A stretch of 64,000 nucleotides of DNA from Bacillota bacterium (lineage in GTDB: Bacteria > Bacillota > Sulfobacillia > Sulfobacillales > JAIMBI01): positions 1 through 64,000 of the forward strand of contig JAJZWS010000005.1 in NCBI GenBank assembly GCA_021846565.1, given 5' to 3'. Of the stretch, positions 53,494-62,615 are shown piece by piece (the stretch's first letter is position 1; each line of letters starts with the position of its first letter). A program made the position numbers and the translations under genes. Below the pieces are notes generated by a model. The model searched no databases. It was not told where the DNA came from and saw only the letters and a program-made list of their open reading frames with translations.

Positions 53494-54650
53494 CCGGGCC
53501 CCTGCGGGCGACGCGCGCCCTGGTGCGGCTCGCCGCCATCCGGGCCAACGTGCAGGCGGTGCGCCGCGCGCTGGCACCCGCGACACGCCTTTGGGCCGTG
53601 GTCAAAGCCAACGCGTACGGACATGGGGCTGTGCCGGTGGCGACGACGGCGCTGGCGGCGGGTGCCGACGCCTTGGCCGTGGCGCTGCCGGAAGAAGGCT
53701 GGGAGCTTCGCCGAGCCGGCATCGCGAGCCGCATCCTGGTTTTGGGACCCATTCTGCCCGAGCAGGCGGTGTCCGTGGTGAGTGCGGACCTGGACGCCAT
53801 CGTGTTCAGCCCAGCGGTGATCGAGGCGCTGGCGCGGGGCGCGGTAGACCTGGGCCGCCCGGCGCGGGTCCACCTGAAGGTGGACACCGGCATGGGGCGG
53901 GTGGGCGCACGACCCAACGAGGCGGCGGCCCTGGCCGAGCGCATTGTGGCCGAGCCATCGCTTCGGTGGGCCGGCCTCATGACCCACCTAGCGGATGCCG
54001 ACCACGAAGATCCGGAGTGGACCCGCGGCCAGTACCGTCAGTTGGTGCGGGTGGTAGAGGATCTGCGCCGGCGGGGGTGGTCGCCGCCGGTGCATGCGGC
54101 CAATTCGGCCGGGGCGCTGCGGTTCCCCGGCCTGCAGGCCGACGGGGTGCGGGTGGGGCTGGCGCTCTATGGCGCGGCGCCGTGGGCGGGATGCTCGCCG
54201 CTGGAGCCCGCGCTCACGCTGGAGTCGGTGGTGACCATGGTGAAGCGGGTGCCCACTGGCTTTCGCGTCGGGTACGGGCACACCTATGAAACCCCCGGGC
54301 CGCTCACCATCGCCACGGTGGCCGCCGGGTACGCCGACGGCGTGCGGCGGGGCTTGTCGAATCGCGGGGCCGCCATCGTGGGGGGGCGTCGGGTCCCCAT
54401 CGTGGGGCGGGTGTCCATGGATCAGCTGACGCTCGGCGTCCCGCCCGACGTGCCCGTGCACGTCGGCGACCCGGTGGTGTTGCTGGGCCGCGCGGGAGCC
54501 CTGGAGCTGTCGGCCCAGGACTGGGCCGGGTGGCTGGACACCATTCCCTATGAAGTGTTCTGTGGCATCGCGGCTCGGGTGCCGCGGCTGTACGCGCCCG
54601 GCAGTGACGCGTCGGGGCGGCCCACCGGGTTTTCGAGCTGGCCGACGTGA
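53490..54650 (+). CDS. alr: Alanine racemase
   Basis: 386 residues, fold-type III. PLP-lysine is Lys39 in AVVKANAYGHG; GYGHTYETPGPL has the opposite catalytic Tyr, and GRVSMDQLTLGV is a family box. Supplies D-alanine to peptidoglycan. GTG 53490 overlaps the nnr stop (GTGA). The next genes are EndoAI and EndoA, the same order as in Bacillus. Confidence 0.92.
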   Translation: MTGPLRATRALVRLAAIRANVQAVRRALAPATRLWAVVKANAYGHGAVPVATTALAAGADALAVALPEEGWELRRAGIASRILVLGPILPEQAVSVVSADLDAIVFSPAVIEALARGAVDLGRPARVHLKVDTGMGRVGARPNEAAALAERIVAEPSLRWAGLMTHLADADHEDPEWTRGQYRQLVRVVEDLRRRGWSPPVHAANSAGALRFPGLQADGVRVGLALYGAAPWAGCSPLEPALTLESVVTMVKRVPTGFRVGYGHTYETPGPLTIATVAAGYADGVRRGLSNRGAAIVGGRRVPIVGRVSMDQLTLGVPPDVPVHVGDPVVLLGRAGALELSAQDWAGWLDTIPYEVFCGIAARVPRLYAPGSDASGRPTGFSSWPT

Positions 54651-54677
54651 TGGGAATGGACCGATGGATCGGCCCGG

Positions 54678-54706
54678 CTGACGGCTGCGCGCCGGAAGCC
54701 TATAAT
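54678..54706 (+). promoter_or_regulatory. Promoter of the EndoAI/EndoA pair
   Basis: CTGACG (54678-54683), 17 bases, perfect TATAAT (54701-54706), with an ~80-base leader before GTG 54791. The toxin-antitoxin genes can be transcribed apart from alr. Confidence 0.7.
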
Positions 54707-54790
54707 GGGCGGCGTCGAGAAATGTTCCATCGGGTTGGTGACCGAGCGAGCCGAGCCGAGCGACGATCGAAGTGGAAGAGGTGCATCCCC

Positions 54791-55072
54791 GTGGAACACG
54801 AGCATCGAGGGGACGTGGCCCGGTTGGTGGTGCGCATGCCGCGAGAACTGGTCGAAGCCTTGGATGACTTGGGGCGGGAGCAGCACCGCGGGCGCGCCGA
54901 TTTGATTCGTGAAAGTGTGGCCCGCTACGTGGACCAGCGGGCGCGCGAGCGGCTCCGCGATGAACTCATCGCCGGGTACCGCGAGTGGGGCGAGATGTAC
55001 TGCCATTTGCGTGAGGAACAGTGGGAGCCGGAGGCATGCGAAGTGGACGCAGCGAGTCCCAACGACCAGTAG
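54791..55072 (+). CDS. ndoAI: EndoAI-type antitoxin (ribbon-helix-helix)
   Basis: 93 residues. VARLVVRMPRELVEALD is the ribbon, with DLIRESVARYVDQRARE the helix pair of a MetJ/Arc fold; the charged C-terminal tail likely lies over EndoA. GTG 54791 is preceded by AAGAGGTGC. It overlaps the toxin gene by 37 bases. It should repress the operon by binding near the TATAAT. Confidence 0.85.
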   Translation: MEHEHRGDVARLVVRMPRELVEALDDLGREQHRGRADLIRESVARYVDQRARERLRDELIAGYREWGEMYCHLREEQWEPEACEVDAASPNDQ

Positions 55073-55425
55073 GCGGGCAGGTCCGCCGGGGGGACATTTT
55101 CTTTGCGGACTTGTCGCCGGTGGTGGGGTCGGAGCAGGGAGGGGTCCGTCCGGTGCTGGTGTTGCAGAACGACATCGGCAATCGGTACAGCCCCACGGTG
55201 ATCGTGGCGGCCATCACGTCGCAGCACAGCAAGGGCCGCCTGCCGATTCATGTCACGGTGGCCCGCGAAGACTCGCCGCTGGGGCGCGAGTGCCTCATCC
55301 TGTTGGAGCAGGTGCGCACCCTCGACAAGCGTCGGCTGAAAGACCGTGTCGGTCAGCTGGCCCCGCATATCATGGATCGGGTGGACCGCGCTCTCTCAAT
55401 TTCGCTGGGGCTGTTGGACCTTTAG
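55036..55425 (+). CDS. ndoA: MazF/EndoA-type mRNA interferase toxin
   Basis: 129 residues. QVRRGDIFFADLSPVVGSEQ is the MazF/PemK beginning; RPVLVLQNDIGN, AAITSQHSKGRLPIHV and LLEQVRTLDKRRLKDRVG are conserved boxes with the catalytic Arg and Thr/Ser. It cuts single-stranded mRNA at short sites, halted by EndoAI. ATG 55036 has GGGAG eight bases upstream; a later GTG giving the core start (VRRGD) is possible. Strongly like Bacillus EndoA, consistent with Bacillota ancestry. Confidence 0.9.
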   Translation: MRSGRSESQRPVGGQVRRGDIFFADLSPVVGSEQGGVRPVLVLQNDIGNRYSPTVIVAAITSQHSKGRLPIHVTVAREDSPLGRECLILLEQVRTLDKRRLKDRVGQLAPHIMDRVDRALSISLGLLDL

Positions 55426-55512
55426 CGCCCGGTGGGGCCCGGCAGGTGCGGTTGGGGCGATGGAGTGTGTGCGAGTGAGGCAAGAGTGAGACAGAGGGGA
55501 AGCGCAAGCGGG

Positions 55513-56259
55513 ATGAAACCGGTGGTGGGAATTACGACACGGCACGCGGCAGGCGGCGCGTTGCCGTCTGATGGGGTGGCGGTGACGTACATCGAGGCGC
55601 TGGCGCAAAGCGGCGCCGCCGTGGTGCTGTTGCCAAACGTGCCGAATCCTGATGTCGTGAGGGTGCTGGACGGCCTGCTGCTGACCGGCGGGGGCGACTT
55701 CGCCCCCACGTTGTTCGGCGCGGCAGACGAAGGCACGGACTGGGCGGGGTACTCGCCGGAGCGGGACGCCGCCGAAATTCTGTACCTGCGGGCGCTGCCG
55801 CCCGATGTGCCCGTGCTGGGCATCTGCCGCGGCCTGCAGGCCCTAGCCGTCGCGTTTGGCGGCTCGCTGGTGCAGGACATTCCTCGATCGCAGCCGGAGG
55901 CTTTGAACCACACCCAAGCGGAGCCTCGCGAGGCCACCACGCACACGGTGCGGTTGGACTCTACGTCCCGGCTGGCCCACATCGTGGGGCCAGGCCCGCT
56001 GGCCGTAAATTCCTTCCACCATCAGGCGGTCGACCGCATCCCCGCCGGCTTTCGGGCGGTCGCCCAAGCCCCCGACGGCCTGATTGAGGCCATCGAGGGG
56101 ATGGAGATCGAGGGAGCGGGCGGGCGGTTCGCCATCGGCGTGCAGTGGCACCCAGAGACGCTGATGGGGCGGCAGGCGCATGCCGACCGCCTGTTTTCAG
56201 CGTTTGTGGCTGCCTGCGCGGCGCGCTCGTCGCTGGCGGGAGCCCGGTTCGTTGGCTGA
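55513..56259 (+). CDS. Gamma-glutamyl-GABA hydrolase-like class I amidotransferase (peptidase C26)
   Basis: 248 residues. The nucleophile Cys is in LGICRGLQALAVAFGG; catalytic His/Glu are in VQWHPETL; LLTGGGDFAPTLF is the oxyanion-strand region. It belongs to PuuD-type gamma-glutamyl hydrolases. ATG 55513 is preceded by GAGGGGAAGCGCAAGCGGG. Coupled with the asparaginase gene: the latter's TTG lies before its stop. Confidence 0.85.
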   Translation: MKPVVGITTRHAAGGALPSDGVAVTYIEALAQSGAAVVLLPNVPNPDVVRVLDGLLLTGGGDFAPTLFGAADEGTDWAGYSPERDAAEILYLRALPPDVPVLGICRGLQALAVAFGGSLVQDIPRSQPEALNHTQAEPREATTHTVRLDSTSRLAHIVGPGPLAVNSFHHQAVDRIPAGFRAVAQAPDGLIEAIEGMEIEGAGGRFAIGVQWHPETLMGRQAHADRLFSAFVAACAARSSLAGARFVG

Positions 56260-57268
56260 GGGTGTCGTGGAGATTCGGCGCGGAGGGCGGGTGGAAAGCG
56301 TCGTCCGCGCGGATGGGGTGGTGGTGGACAGTGCCGGCCGCGTGGTGGCGGGGTTCGGCCATCCTCACCGCGAAACATACTGGCGCTCAAGCGCCAAGCC
56401 GTTCCAAGCCGTGCCCGTGGTGCTGTCGGGGGCGGCGGCGCAGTTTCAGATGGACGCCCGGGACGTGGCCATGGTGGCGGCCTCTCACAGTGGCGAGCCC
56501 CGGCACACGACGCGCGTGGAGCGCCTGCTGCAGCGGGCCGGGCTGACCGCGGCGGATCTCGCGTGCGGCGTGCACTGGCCCAAGCATGCGGCTACGGCCC
56601 ACGCGATGCGGCGCGCCGGTCTCAAACCCTCGCCTCTGCATCACAACTGCTCGGGGAAGCACGCGGGTATGCTGCTCACGGCCGCCGCGCGCGGGGTGGC
56701 CACGGCCGGGTACCTCGAACCGGACCATCCCGTGCAGCAGACCATCCGCGACGTCGTGGCCCACTTTACGGGCATAGCCGCCCCCCGCCTGGCCACAGGG
56801 GTGGACGGGTGCGGCGTGCCGACCTTTTATCTGCCCCTGTCGCGGATGGCCTGGGCCTATGCCCGCCTGTACGACGGGCGGGGGCTGCCCGACGACGAGG
56901 CGGCCGCGGGCCAGCTGGTGGCGGAGGCGATGCGGACCCACCCGGAGCTGGTGTCGGGCGAGGGACGCCTGGAAACGCGGCTGGCCGAGGCGACGGAGGG
57001 CCGCATCCTGTCCAAGGGCGGTGCCGAGGGCGTGTACTGCGGGGCGCTGCCGGAACGCGGCTGGGGTGTGGCCATCAAGATCGACGACGGGGGGACGCGC
57101 GCCCGCGGCTCGCTGGTGGCGGCGGTGCTGAGCCTCTTGCCGGTGCTGGCCGAGGAGACGCGGACGCGGCTGGCGACCCTGGCGGTGGAGCCCATCCACA
57201 ACGACGCCGGCCGACCGGTCGGTGAGATGATGCCGATAGTCGAATTGCAATGGGGGCAGGTGAGGTGA
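56252..57268 (+). CDS. L-asparaginase II-type amidohydrolase (PF06089)
   Basis: 338 residues. Family landmarks are SSAKPFQAVPVVLSGAA, MVAASHSGEPRH, HNCSGKHAGML, and GVDGCGVPTFYLPL; LSKGGAEGVYCGALP is at ~248. These match the Rhizobium-type thermolabile L-asparaginase. It cleaves asparagine to aspartate and ammonia. TTG 56252 overlaps the C26 gene by eight bases; a GTG at 56267 is an alternative. It is the middle gene of a three-gene amide hydrolase operon. Confidence 0.82.
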   Translation: MAEGVVEIRRGGRVESVVRADGVVVDSAGRVVAGFGHPHRETYWRSSAKPFQAVPVVLSGAAAQFQMDARDVAMVAASHSGEPRHTTRVERLLQRAGLTAADLACGVHWPKHAATAHAMRRAGLKPSPLHHNCSGKHAGMLLTAAARGVATAGYLEPDHPVQQTIRDVVAHFTGIAAPRLATGVDGCGVPTFYLPLSRMAWAYARLYDGRGLPDDEAAAGQLVAEAMRTHPELVSGEGRLETRLAEATEGRILSKGGAEGVYCGALPERGWGVAIKIDDGGTRARGSLVAAVLSLLPVLAEETRTRLATLAVEPIHNDAGRPVGEMMPIVELQWGQVR

Positions 57269-58431
57269 CAGAGACGACACCGTTTGCGGTGACGAATGTG
57301 AGGCTGTTGGACGGCGGAGATCTCGGATATGTGGAGCGGGGAGGGTTCCTGGTCAATGCCGACGGCCGCATCGCGGCCATCGACGCCAACTACACCCCGG
57401 CTCCCGGCGTGAGGGTGGTGGATGGTCAGGGCTTGTGGTGCCTGCCGGGCTTTGTGGATGCCCACAGCCACATTGGCTTGTCGACGAAGGGCGAGTCCGG
57501 CGACTCGGCGGACGGCAACGAGGCCACCGAGGCGGTGACGGCCGATGTGCGGGCACTGGATGGATTGAACCCGCGCGATCCGGCCATCCCGGAGACGCTG
57601 GCCGCGGGCGTGACCACCGCGTACGTGACCATGGGCTCCGCCAACGTGATTGGCGGGATTGGCTGCACCGTGCATCTCGCAGGACGTACGGTCGAAGAGA
57701 TGGTCATGGTCCCGGCCGGGGGCATGAAGGCGGCCATGGGGGAGAACCCGCGCCGCGTGCACGGGGCCAACGCCAAGCGCCGCCCCGCGAGCCGCCCCGG
57801 GGTGGCCGCGGTGCTGCGCGAATGGCTGGAGCGGGCCCGTCGCTATGCCAACCAGCCCCCTTTGGGGGCGCGGGACTACAACCCGAAGCTGGAGGCGCTG
57901 GCCATGGTGGTGCGGGGGGATGTGCCCCTCCGCGTGCACTGTCACCGCGCCGATGATATCGCCACGGCGCATCGCATCGCCAGTGAGTTTGGGCTCAAGT
58001 GGGTTATGGACCACGCCACCGAGTCACACTTTATTTTGGACGACGTGGTGGGTTGGGGCGTACCCGCCGTGGTGGGACCCTCGTTTGGGGCGGCCAACAA
58101 GGCCGAGACGCGCCACAAAAGCTTTGCCACGCCCGGCATCCTGGCTCGGGCGGGCGTGGCCACGGCCATCTGCTCCGACCATCCCGTGATTCCCTCGCAG
58201 TACCTGGCCATCTACGCAGGACTGGCGGTGCGGGCGGGCATGCCCGAGTCGCTGGCGCTGGCGGCCATCACCAGCGTGCCTGCCGACATCGTGGGGGTGG
58301 GGGACCGCGTCGGCAGCCTCCGTGTGGGACTCGAAGCGGACTTCTCGCTGTTTACCGACAACCCCATGTCCCATGTGCAGGCCACCACGCGGGCGGTGTA
58401 CATCGGGGGACAGCAGGTGAGCGGTACGTAG
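57265..58431 (+). CDS. Amidohydrolase (imidazolonepropionase/dihydroorotase-like)
   Basis: 388 residues. Metal motif GFVDAHSHIGLS carries two His; RVHCHRADDIATAHRI and DHATESHF supply others, and CSDHPVIPSQY the Asp. Characteristic of amidohydrolase subfamily that includes imidazolonepropionase-like and peptide-type hydrolases. GTG 57265 shares bases with the asparaginase stop; an ATG at 57250 is also in-frame but has no ribosome site. It ends the operon. The shared theme is amide-bond hydrolysis of amino acid derivatives. Substrate unknown. Confidence 0.82.
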   Translation: MTETTPFAVTNVRLLDGGDLGYVERGGFLVNADGRIAAIDANYTPAPGVRVVDGQGLWCLPGFVDAHSHIGLSTKGESGDSADGNEATEAVTADVRALDGLNPRDPAIPETLAAGVTTAYVTMGSANVIGGIGCTVHLAGRTVEEMVMVPAGGMKAAMGENPRRVHGANAKRRPASRPGVAAVLREWLERARRYANQPPLGARDYNPKLEALAMVVRGDVPLRVHCHRADDIATAHRIASEFGLKWVMDHATESHFILDDVVGWGVPAVVGPSFGAANKAETRHKSFATPGILARAGVATAICSDHPVIPSQYLAIYAGLAVRAGMPESLALAAITSVPADIVGVGDRVGSLRVGLEADFSLFTDNPMSHVQATTRAVYIGGQQVSGT

Positions 58432-58447
58432 CGGACCCGGGAGGGCG

Positions 58448-58476
58448 TAGACTCTTGTCCGGGTTGGCTCTACACT
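58448..58476 (+). promoter_or_regulatory. Promoter of the uracil-DNA glycosylase gene
   Basis: TAGACT (58448-58453), 17 bases, TACACT (58471-58476), 46 bases before ATG 58523. Confidence 0.55.
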
Positions 58477-58522
58477 GAGAAAAATCGGTGGAAGCACGTG
58501 CCAAACCAAGGAGCGAAGCAGC

Positions 58523-59104
58523 ATGCCCGACGGAGTGGGACAAGTCCCAGCCGACTCGCTGGACGATGTCGCCCAGGAGGTGCGTCGCTGTGTGGCGTGC
58601 ACCCTCTCTCAAGGCCGAACGCAGGCGGTCCCGGGCGAGGGCCCGGTCCATGCGCGCCTCATGGTCGTGGGCGAAGGGCCGGGCCAGCAGGAGGATGAGG
58701 CCGGCCGGCCGTTCGTGGGCCGGGCCGGCCAGCTGCTGACCGACATGCTGCGGGCCATTCACCTCGAGCGTCCCGAGGTGTTCATCGCCAACGTGGTGAA
58801 GTGCCGCCCCCCAGACAACCGCACCCCGACCCCGGCCGAGGCCGAGGCGTGTGCGCCGTTTCTGGCCCGTCAAATCGCGCTTGTGAATCCCGAGGTGATT
58901 CTGGTGCTGGGACGCACCGCAGCCGAAGCCCTGATGGGCCCGGGCGTGCGCATCACCGCCGTGCGCGGCGTGTGGACCACCCTCGGCACCCGAGCCCTCA
59001 TGCCGACGTACCATCCGGCGTATCTCTTGCGCGACCCCAGAAAAAAGAAAGAAGCCTGGGAAGACTTGCAGCGCGTGGCGGAGCGGTTGGGCATTCCGGT
59101 TTAG
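58523..59104 (+). CDS. Family 4/5 uracil-DNA glycosylase
   Basis: 193 residues. VGEGPGQQEDEAGRPFVG is motif 1, CVACTLSQGR and VVKCRPPDNRTPTPAEAEAC carry the [4Fe-4S] cysteines, and MPTYHPAYLLRDPR is motif 3. It removes uracil from deaminated DNA, useful in hot acid. ATG 58523 with an upstream GGAGCGAAGC. Confidence 0.9.
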   Translation: MPDGVGQVPADSLDDVAQEVRRCVACTLSQGRTQAVPGEGPVHARLMVVGEGPGQQEDEAGRPFVGRAGQLLTDMLRAIHLERPEVFIANVVKCRPPDNRTPTPAEAEACAPFLARQIALVNPEVILVLGRTAAEALMGPGVRITAVRGVWTTLGTRALMPTYHPAYLLRDPRKKKEAWEDLQRVAERLGIPV

Positions 59105-59430
59105 CCACGGTCCCGCTTGGCCCGTCCGGCAGAGGCCCCATCGCGGTTTGTCCGCGCGGGTCTTTCGGCCACGGGTCGTATCCAAGGCGCCAAGGCGGCG
59201 GCCCCTTGGACCATTGCGATTCGCAACGAATTGCGAGGAACTCACGGCGTGCGGCGGAGCGACTGGACGCCCCGCTTGGAGCGGGCTCAAACACGCCCAC
59301 GAGTTCTCTACGCTACAAACCGCCGGGACCGTAGCTCTATCCCCCGGGGCGTCCCAGAAAGGCTCGGCCGTCAGCGCGCCCTTGTCTTGTAGTACCGAAT
59401 GTTCTACGTTCCACCCTGCGGAGGACGGCG
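59105..59430. other. Intergenic, no gene recognised
   Basis: 326 bases between the glycosylase and the VapB-like relic. No supportable feature was found. Confidence 0.5.
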
Positions 59431-59687
59431 GTGGAACAGCAAGTCCCAGGATGGGAGCTCAACCAGCACACGAGTGCTGTGTTGGACCGGGTAGAGAAGG
59501 GCGTGGCGGTTGCGATTACCCGCGACGGGCGACCGGTCGCACGCCGGTGCCCCTCTCTGAGCGGCTGGAGCCGGGTTTGCCTGCCCTGATCGCGATCGGT
59601 AGGGCTGTTGCGCCCACGGCTTTCGGGCCGTTGCCAGTGTCTCGGCCCGCGGGGACGCCGGAGGTCGATGTTGCGCTCTGCTCGTAA
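59431..59687 (+). pseudogene. Phd/VapB-type antitoxin, frameshifted
   Basis: GTG 59431 (GGAGGACGGCG upstream) opens WELNQHTSAVLDRVEKG and ITRDGRPVAR, the Phd/YefM-like N-terminal fold. After ~59545 the frame must change to read VPLSERLEPGLPALIAIGRAV and PEVDVALCS, which is the expected C-terminal toxin-binding tail. One frameshift only. Confidence 0.7.
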
Positions 59688-59709
59688 GGGACCGCGAGCG
59701 GGAACGCTG

Positions 59710-60033
59710 GTGATTTACCTCGATTCGTCGGCCATTGTGAAGCGTCAGTCGGACAGCCTTCGAGCATGGGGCGAGGAACACCATACAGCCACGCTGACGC
59801 CGTGTTTGGTGGAGATCGAAGTTGTGCGTGCGCTCAGGCGATACGGGGCCCTGGCCGGCGCCGCTGGGCCTGCGGTGATGGCCCACCTGCTTCGCTTGGA
59901 CATCGACGCCACGACATGGTCGGCTTGAGGACGTTGGATGCCATCCATCTGGCGACGGCTGAAGTGTGCTGCATGCGGACAGGTATGGCTTGGAGTCGTT
60001 TGTGGTCGAGCGGCGGCCGCGGCGGGTGGTTTG
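59710..60033 (+). pseudogene. VapC-type PIN ribonuclease toxin, broken
   Basis: IYLDSSAIVKR is the PIN first Asp motif; LTPCLVEIEVVRALRRYG follows with the central Glu. The frame ends at TTWSA (59926-59928), but a second frame continues with GLRTLDAIHLATA, the conserved later Asp. About 15-20 residues between are missing and another frameshift precedes YGLESFVV. At least two lesions. Together with the VapB-like gene it is a dead toxin-antitoxin pair. Confidence 0.7.
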
Positions 60034-60362
60034 ACGACGGTATGCCCTGGCCTTGGGGACTCGAGATCCGACTGACAATTCATTCCCCCAAGGCCCGGAC
60101 AGGGGCTGACGGCGCGGGGCCTCCCGATGCACCGGAGACAAGTTTCGGACAGCAACGACCGGCCCAGTTGGCTGCAAGCCCGTGGTGATTTGGGTGGCGC
60201 CACCGAGAATGCTTTCGCACACGAATCAGGGCCGCGCGGCGAAGTCGGCCCCCAGGAGCCGCCACCGAATCCTCCGTCAACGGGGACTTGGTCGACAGGG
60301 GCTGTGGGTGTTCAGTGCGGACTCATCCCCTTGGGCGCGACCCCTCCCGCGTGCGGGGTCTG
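60034..60362. other. Intergenic, no gene recognised
   Basis: Between the VapC-like relic and the stop of the M20 dipeptidase. Nothing supportable was seen. Confidence 0.5.
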
Positions 60363-61730
60363 CTACCGCTTCATCACTTCGGCGACGCGGGACAACATTT
60401 CGGCGGTGGCCACGATCCCGCGGTAAAACAGATCCAGACGCATGTTCTCGTTGGGCGAGTGATTGGCCTCATCCTCGTTGGCATACGGAATGATGAACGA
60501 TGGGATCCTCAGGATATGGGTGAAAACGTAATCGGGCAGGCTTCCTCCCAGCGCCGGTTGGATGTATGGCGTGACCCCATGGGCGGCCGTCAGCCCATCG
60601 GCCAGGGCTTGTAATGCGGGGTGGTCGGGCGGTGTGCGCGACGGGCGCATGTGGCCATGGGACACGTACTCCACGTCGGGGGCCACGTCGGCCAGGTAGT
60701 CGCGGAGACGCTGGTCGATAACCACGGGATCCTGGTCGGCCACCAGGCGAACGTCGCATTTCACCGACGCGGTGGCGGGGATGATGGTTTTGTGTCCAGC
60801 GCCCTGGTAGCCAGCGGCCATCCCATTGATCGAGAAACTGGGCGCGAGCATCAGGCGGCGATAGTAGTCTTCTTTGGGCCATGGCTCCACGGTCTCCAGC
60901 GGGAGTCCCAGGGTGCGCGCCACGATGGCGGGGTCAAAGGGCAGGGAGGCGATGAGCCGATCCTCCAGCTCGCCGACAGGTCTGACTGCATCGTAGAACC
61001 CGGGAATCTTGATGTGTCCATGTTCACCGCGGAGGGCCGACAGGGCGTGCACCAACGTCCAGGCGGGGTTGGGGACCAGGTTGCCCTTGTTTCCAGAGTG
61101 ATTGTCAAAGAGGGCGCCCTGGGCGCGTAGCTCAAAGCTCAGGATGCCCCTAACGCCGAGGTTGATGACCGGATGGTCGCCAATCCCCATCGGGCCATCG
61201 GAGGTGATGGCCAGATCCGCGCGCAGGCGGTCCCGACAATTGGCGAACGTCTCCGCCAGATGGGGACTGCCGGACTCCTCTTCTCCTTCCAGCACCACCT
61301 TGACATGCAGCGGAAGGATGCCGTCCACGGCACGGAGCGCCCCGATGCCCAGGATGTGGGCCAGGTGCTGCCCTTTGTTGTCGCCTGTACCCCGCCCGTA
61401 AAGTCGGCCGTCGCGAATGGTCGGCTCGAAAGGCGGGCTCTGCCAGGCATCCAGCGGATCCGCGGGCTGGACGTCGTAATGTCCATAAATCAGTACGGTG
61501 GGCACAGTGCCTTCAGGTCCGCCGGCTTCCGCCAGCAATACGGGGTAGCCCCGAGTGGGAAGCTTCGTGACGGAGAATCCGGTGTCATGGAGCATCCGGG
61601 TCACGAGGACTGCCGTTTCTTCGACCCGGGCGTGTTGGGCACTGATGCCCGCCTGCCGCACCTCGTCCATCCAGAGAGCCAAGAATGCATCCCGGTGCTG
61701 GTCGACATAGGGCCAAAAACGCGACGACAA
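60363..61730 (-). CDS. M20-family dipeptidase
   Basis: 455 residues. Metal motifs YGHYDVQPADPLDAW (His/Asp), GRGTGDNKGQHLAHI, EGEEESGSPHL (catalytic Glu) and SDGPMG, and late ANHSPNENMRL (His). The dimerisation domain sits at ~205-320. It is a PepV/CPG2-like di- or tripeptidase. TTG 61730 was chosen: GGAGGT is six bases upstream and the protein starts where the family does; extending to 61973 would add an Arg/Cys-rich tail. Confidence 0.88.
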   Translation of the reverse strand: MSSRFWPYVDQHRDAFLALWMDEVRQAGISAQHARVEETAVLVTRMLHDTGFSVTKLPTRGYPVLLAEAGGPEGTVPTVLIYGHYDVQPADPLDAWQSPPFEPTIRDGRLYGRGTGDNKGQHLAHILGIGALRAVDGILPLHVKVVLEGEEESGSPHLAETFANCRDRLRADLAITSDGPMGIGDHPVINLGVRGILSFELRAQGALFDNHSGNKGNLVPNPAWTLVHALSALRGEHGHIKIPGFYDAVRPVGELEDRLIASLPFDPAIVARTLGLPLETVEPWPKEDYYRRLMLAPSFSINGMAAGYQGAGHKTIIPATASVKCDVRLVADQDPVVIDQRLRDYLADVAPDVEYVSHGHMRPSRTPPDHPALQALADGLTAAHGVTPYIQPALGGSLPDYVFTHILRIPSFIIPYANEDEANHSPNENMRLDLFYRGIVATAEMLSRVAEVMKR

Positions 61731-62079
61731 GTCAAAACCTCCGTTGGTTGAATGAAGAGCAGTCAGCAACATCCGGACCGTGAACACCCGCAGGCATGAG
61801 TCACATCCCGCTTCGTTGCGAACAACGAGGTCCAGCGGCTCCATGCGTCCACAGCGAGCGTAACCGACGCGCATGGCGGAAGGCAAGCGGCAAGGGGCCC
61901 GGGTTTCGTGGCGACGCTTCCGACGAGAAAGAACCGCGCCGGGTGGCGGTGAGCAGCGCACCGCGCGGACCAACGCCGGCCTGGCTTAGCGGGCAGCCGC
62001 TGACACTCGCCTTCGGGCGCCGGTTCTGATGCGTGGCGTCGCCACCGTGAGCGCCCCGGCTCACGGCCTGGCTCAGCAT
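61731..62079. other. Intergenic upstream of the M20 gene
   Basis: About 350 bases without a supportable gene. A CCCCGCCA/TGGCGGGG hairpin lies just to the right (62085-62104). Confidence 0.4.
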
Positions 62080-62510
62080 TGGGGTACCCCGCCACCTTTG
62101 GCGGGGCGCGGCAGTCTTTCCCCCCTACTCGCGCCGGCTGCCGTCCTCACGGGAAGACGCGTGGCCAGCTGGCATCCGACCAGCGCCACAGGGCACTGAC
62201 CCCTGACGGCGACGTCCCCCAAATCCCTGCCACGTGCGCGCTGGACATCACGACGGACCCCCGTGTGCACGCTCCATGGTCCTGAGGGGAGGCGCCTCGG
62301 ATTGCGCGTAGGCAGGGTTTCGGGGCCGCTGGGTGCTTCGCGATGGGGGATGCTGGCCGCCATCCACGGGGCCCCCGCATCTTCGGTGAGGTACAACCGG
62401 GGGTCTGCGTCCCGGCTGGGTCCGCTGCTCGCCGTGTTGACCGTCATCCACCCGGCATCCGCCACGACCCAGACAATGCCGCACCGCCCTGGTGGACGGA
62501 GGAGATCGTG
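62080..62510 (-). pseudogene. Possible BNR/YCF48-like beta-propeller relic
   Basis: One minus-strand frame includes GIVWVVADAGWMTVNT and RLYLTEDAGAPWMAASIP, resembling the Asp-box repeat (LYxTxDGGxTW) of secreted beta-propellers. No start or surrounding repeats are recognisable, so this is a guess from two short matches. May be a decayed C-terminal fragment. Confidence 0.3.
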
Positions 62511-62615
62511 CCAGCGCGCGCGGGGCGCGGTTCTGGTGGAGGGTCCGAGCACCGAGAGCCATGCGCGGCCCGCCCCGCGTTGCGGGTGGGGCCAGGCAGG
62601 GCGGTGACGGCCTCG

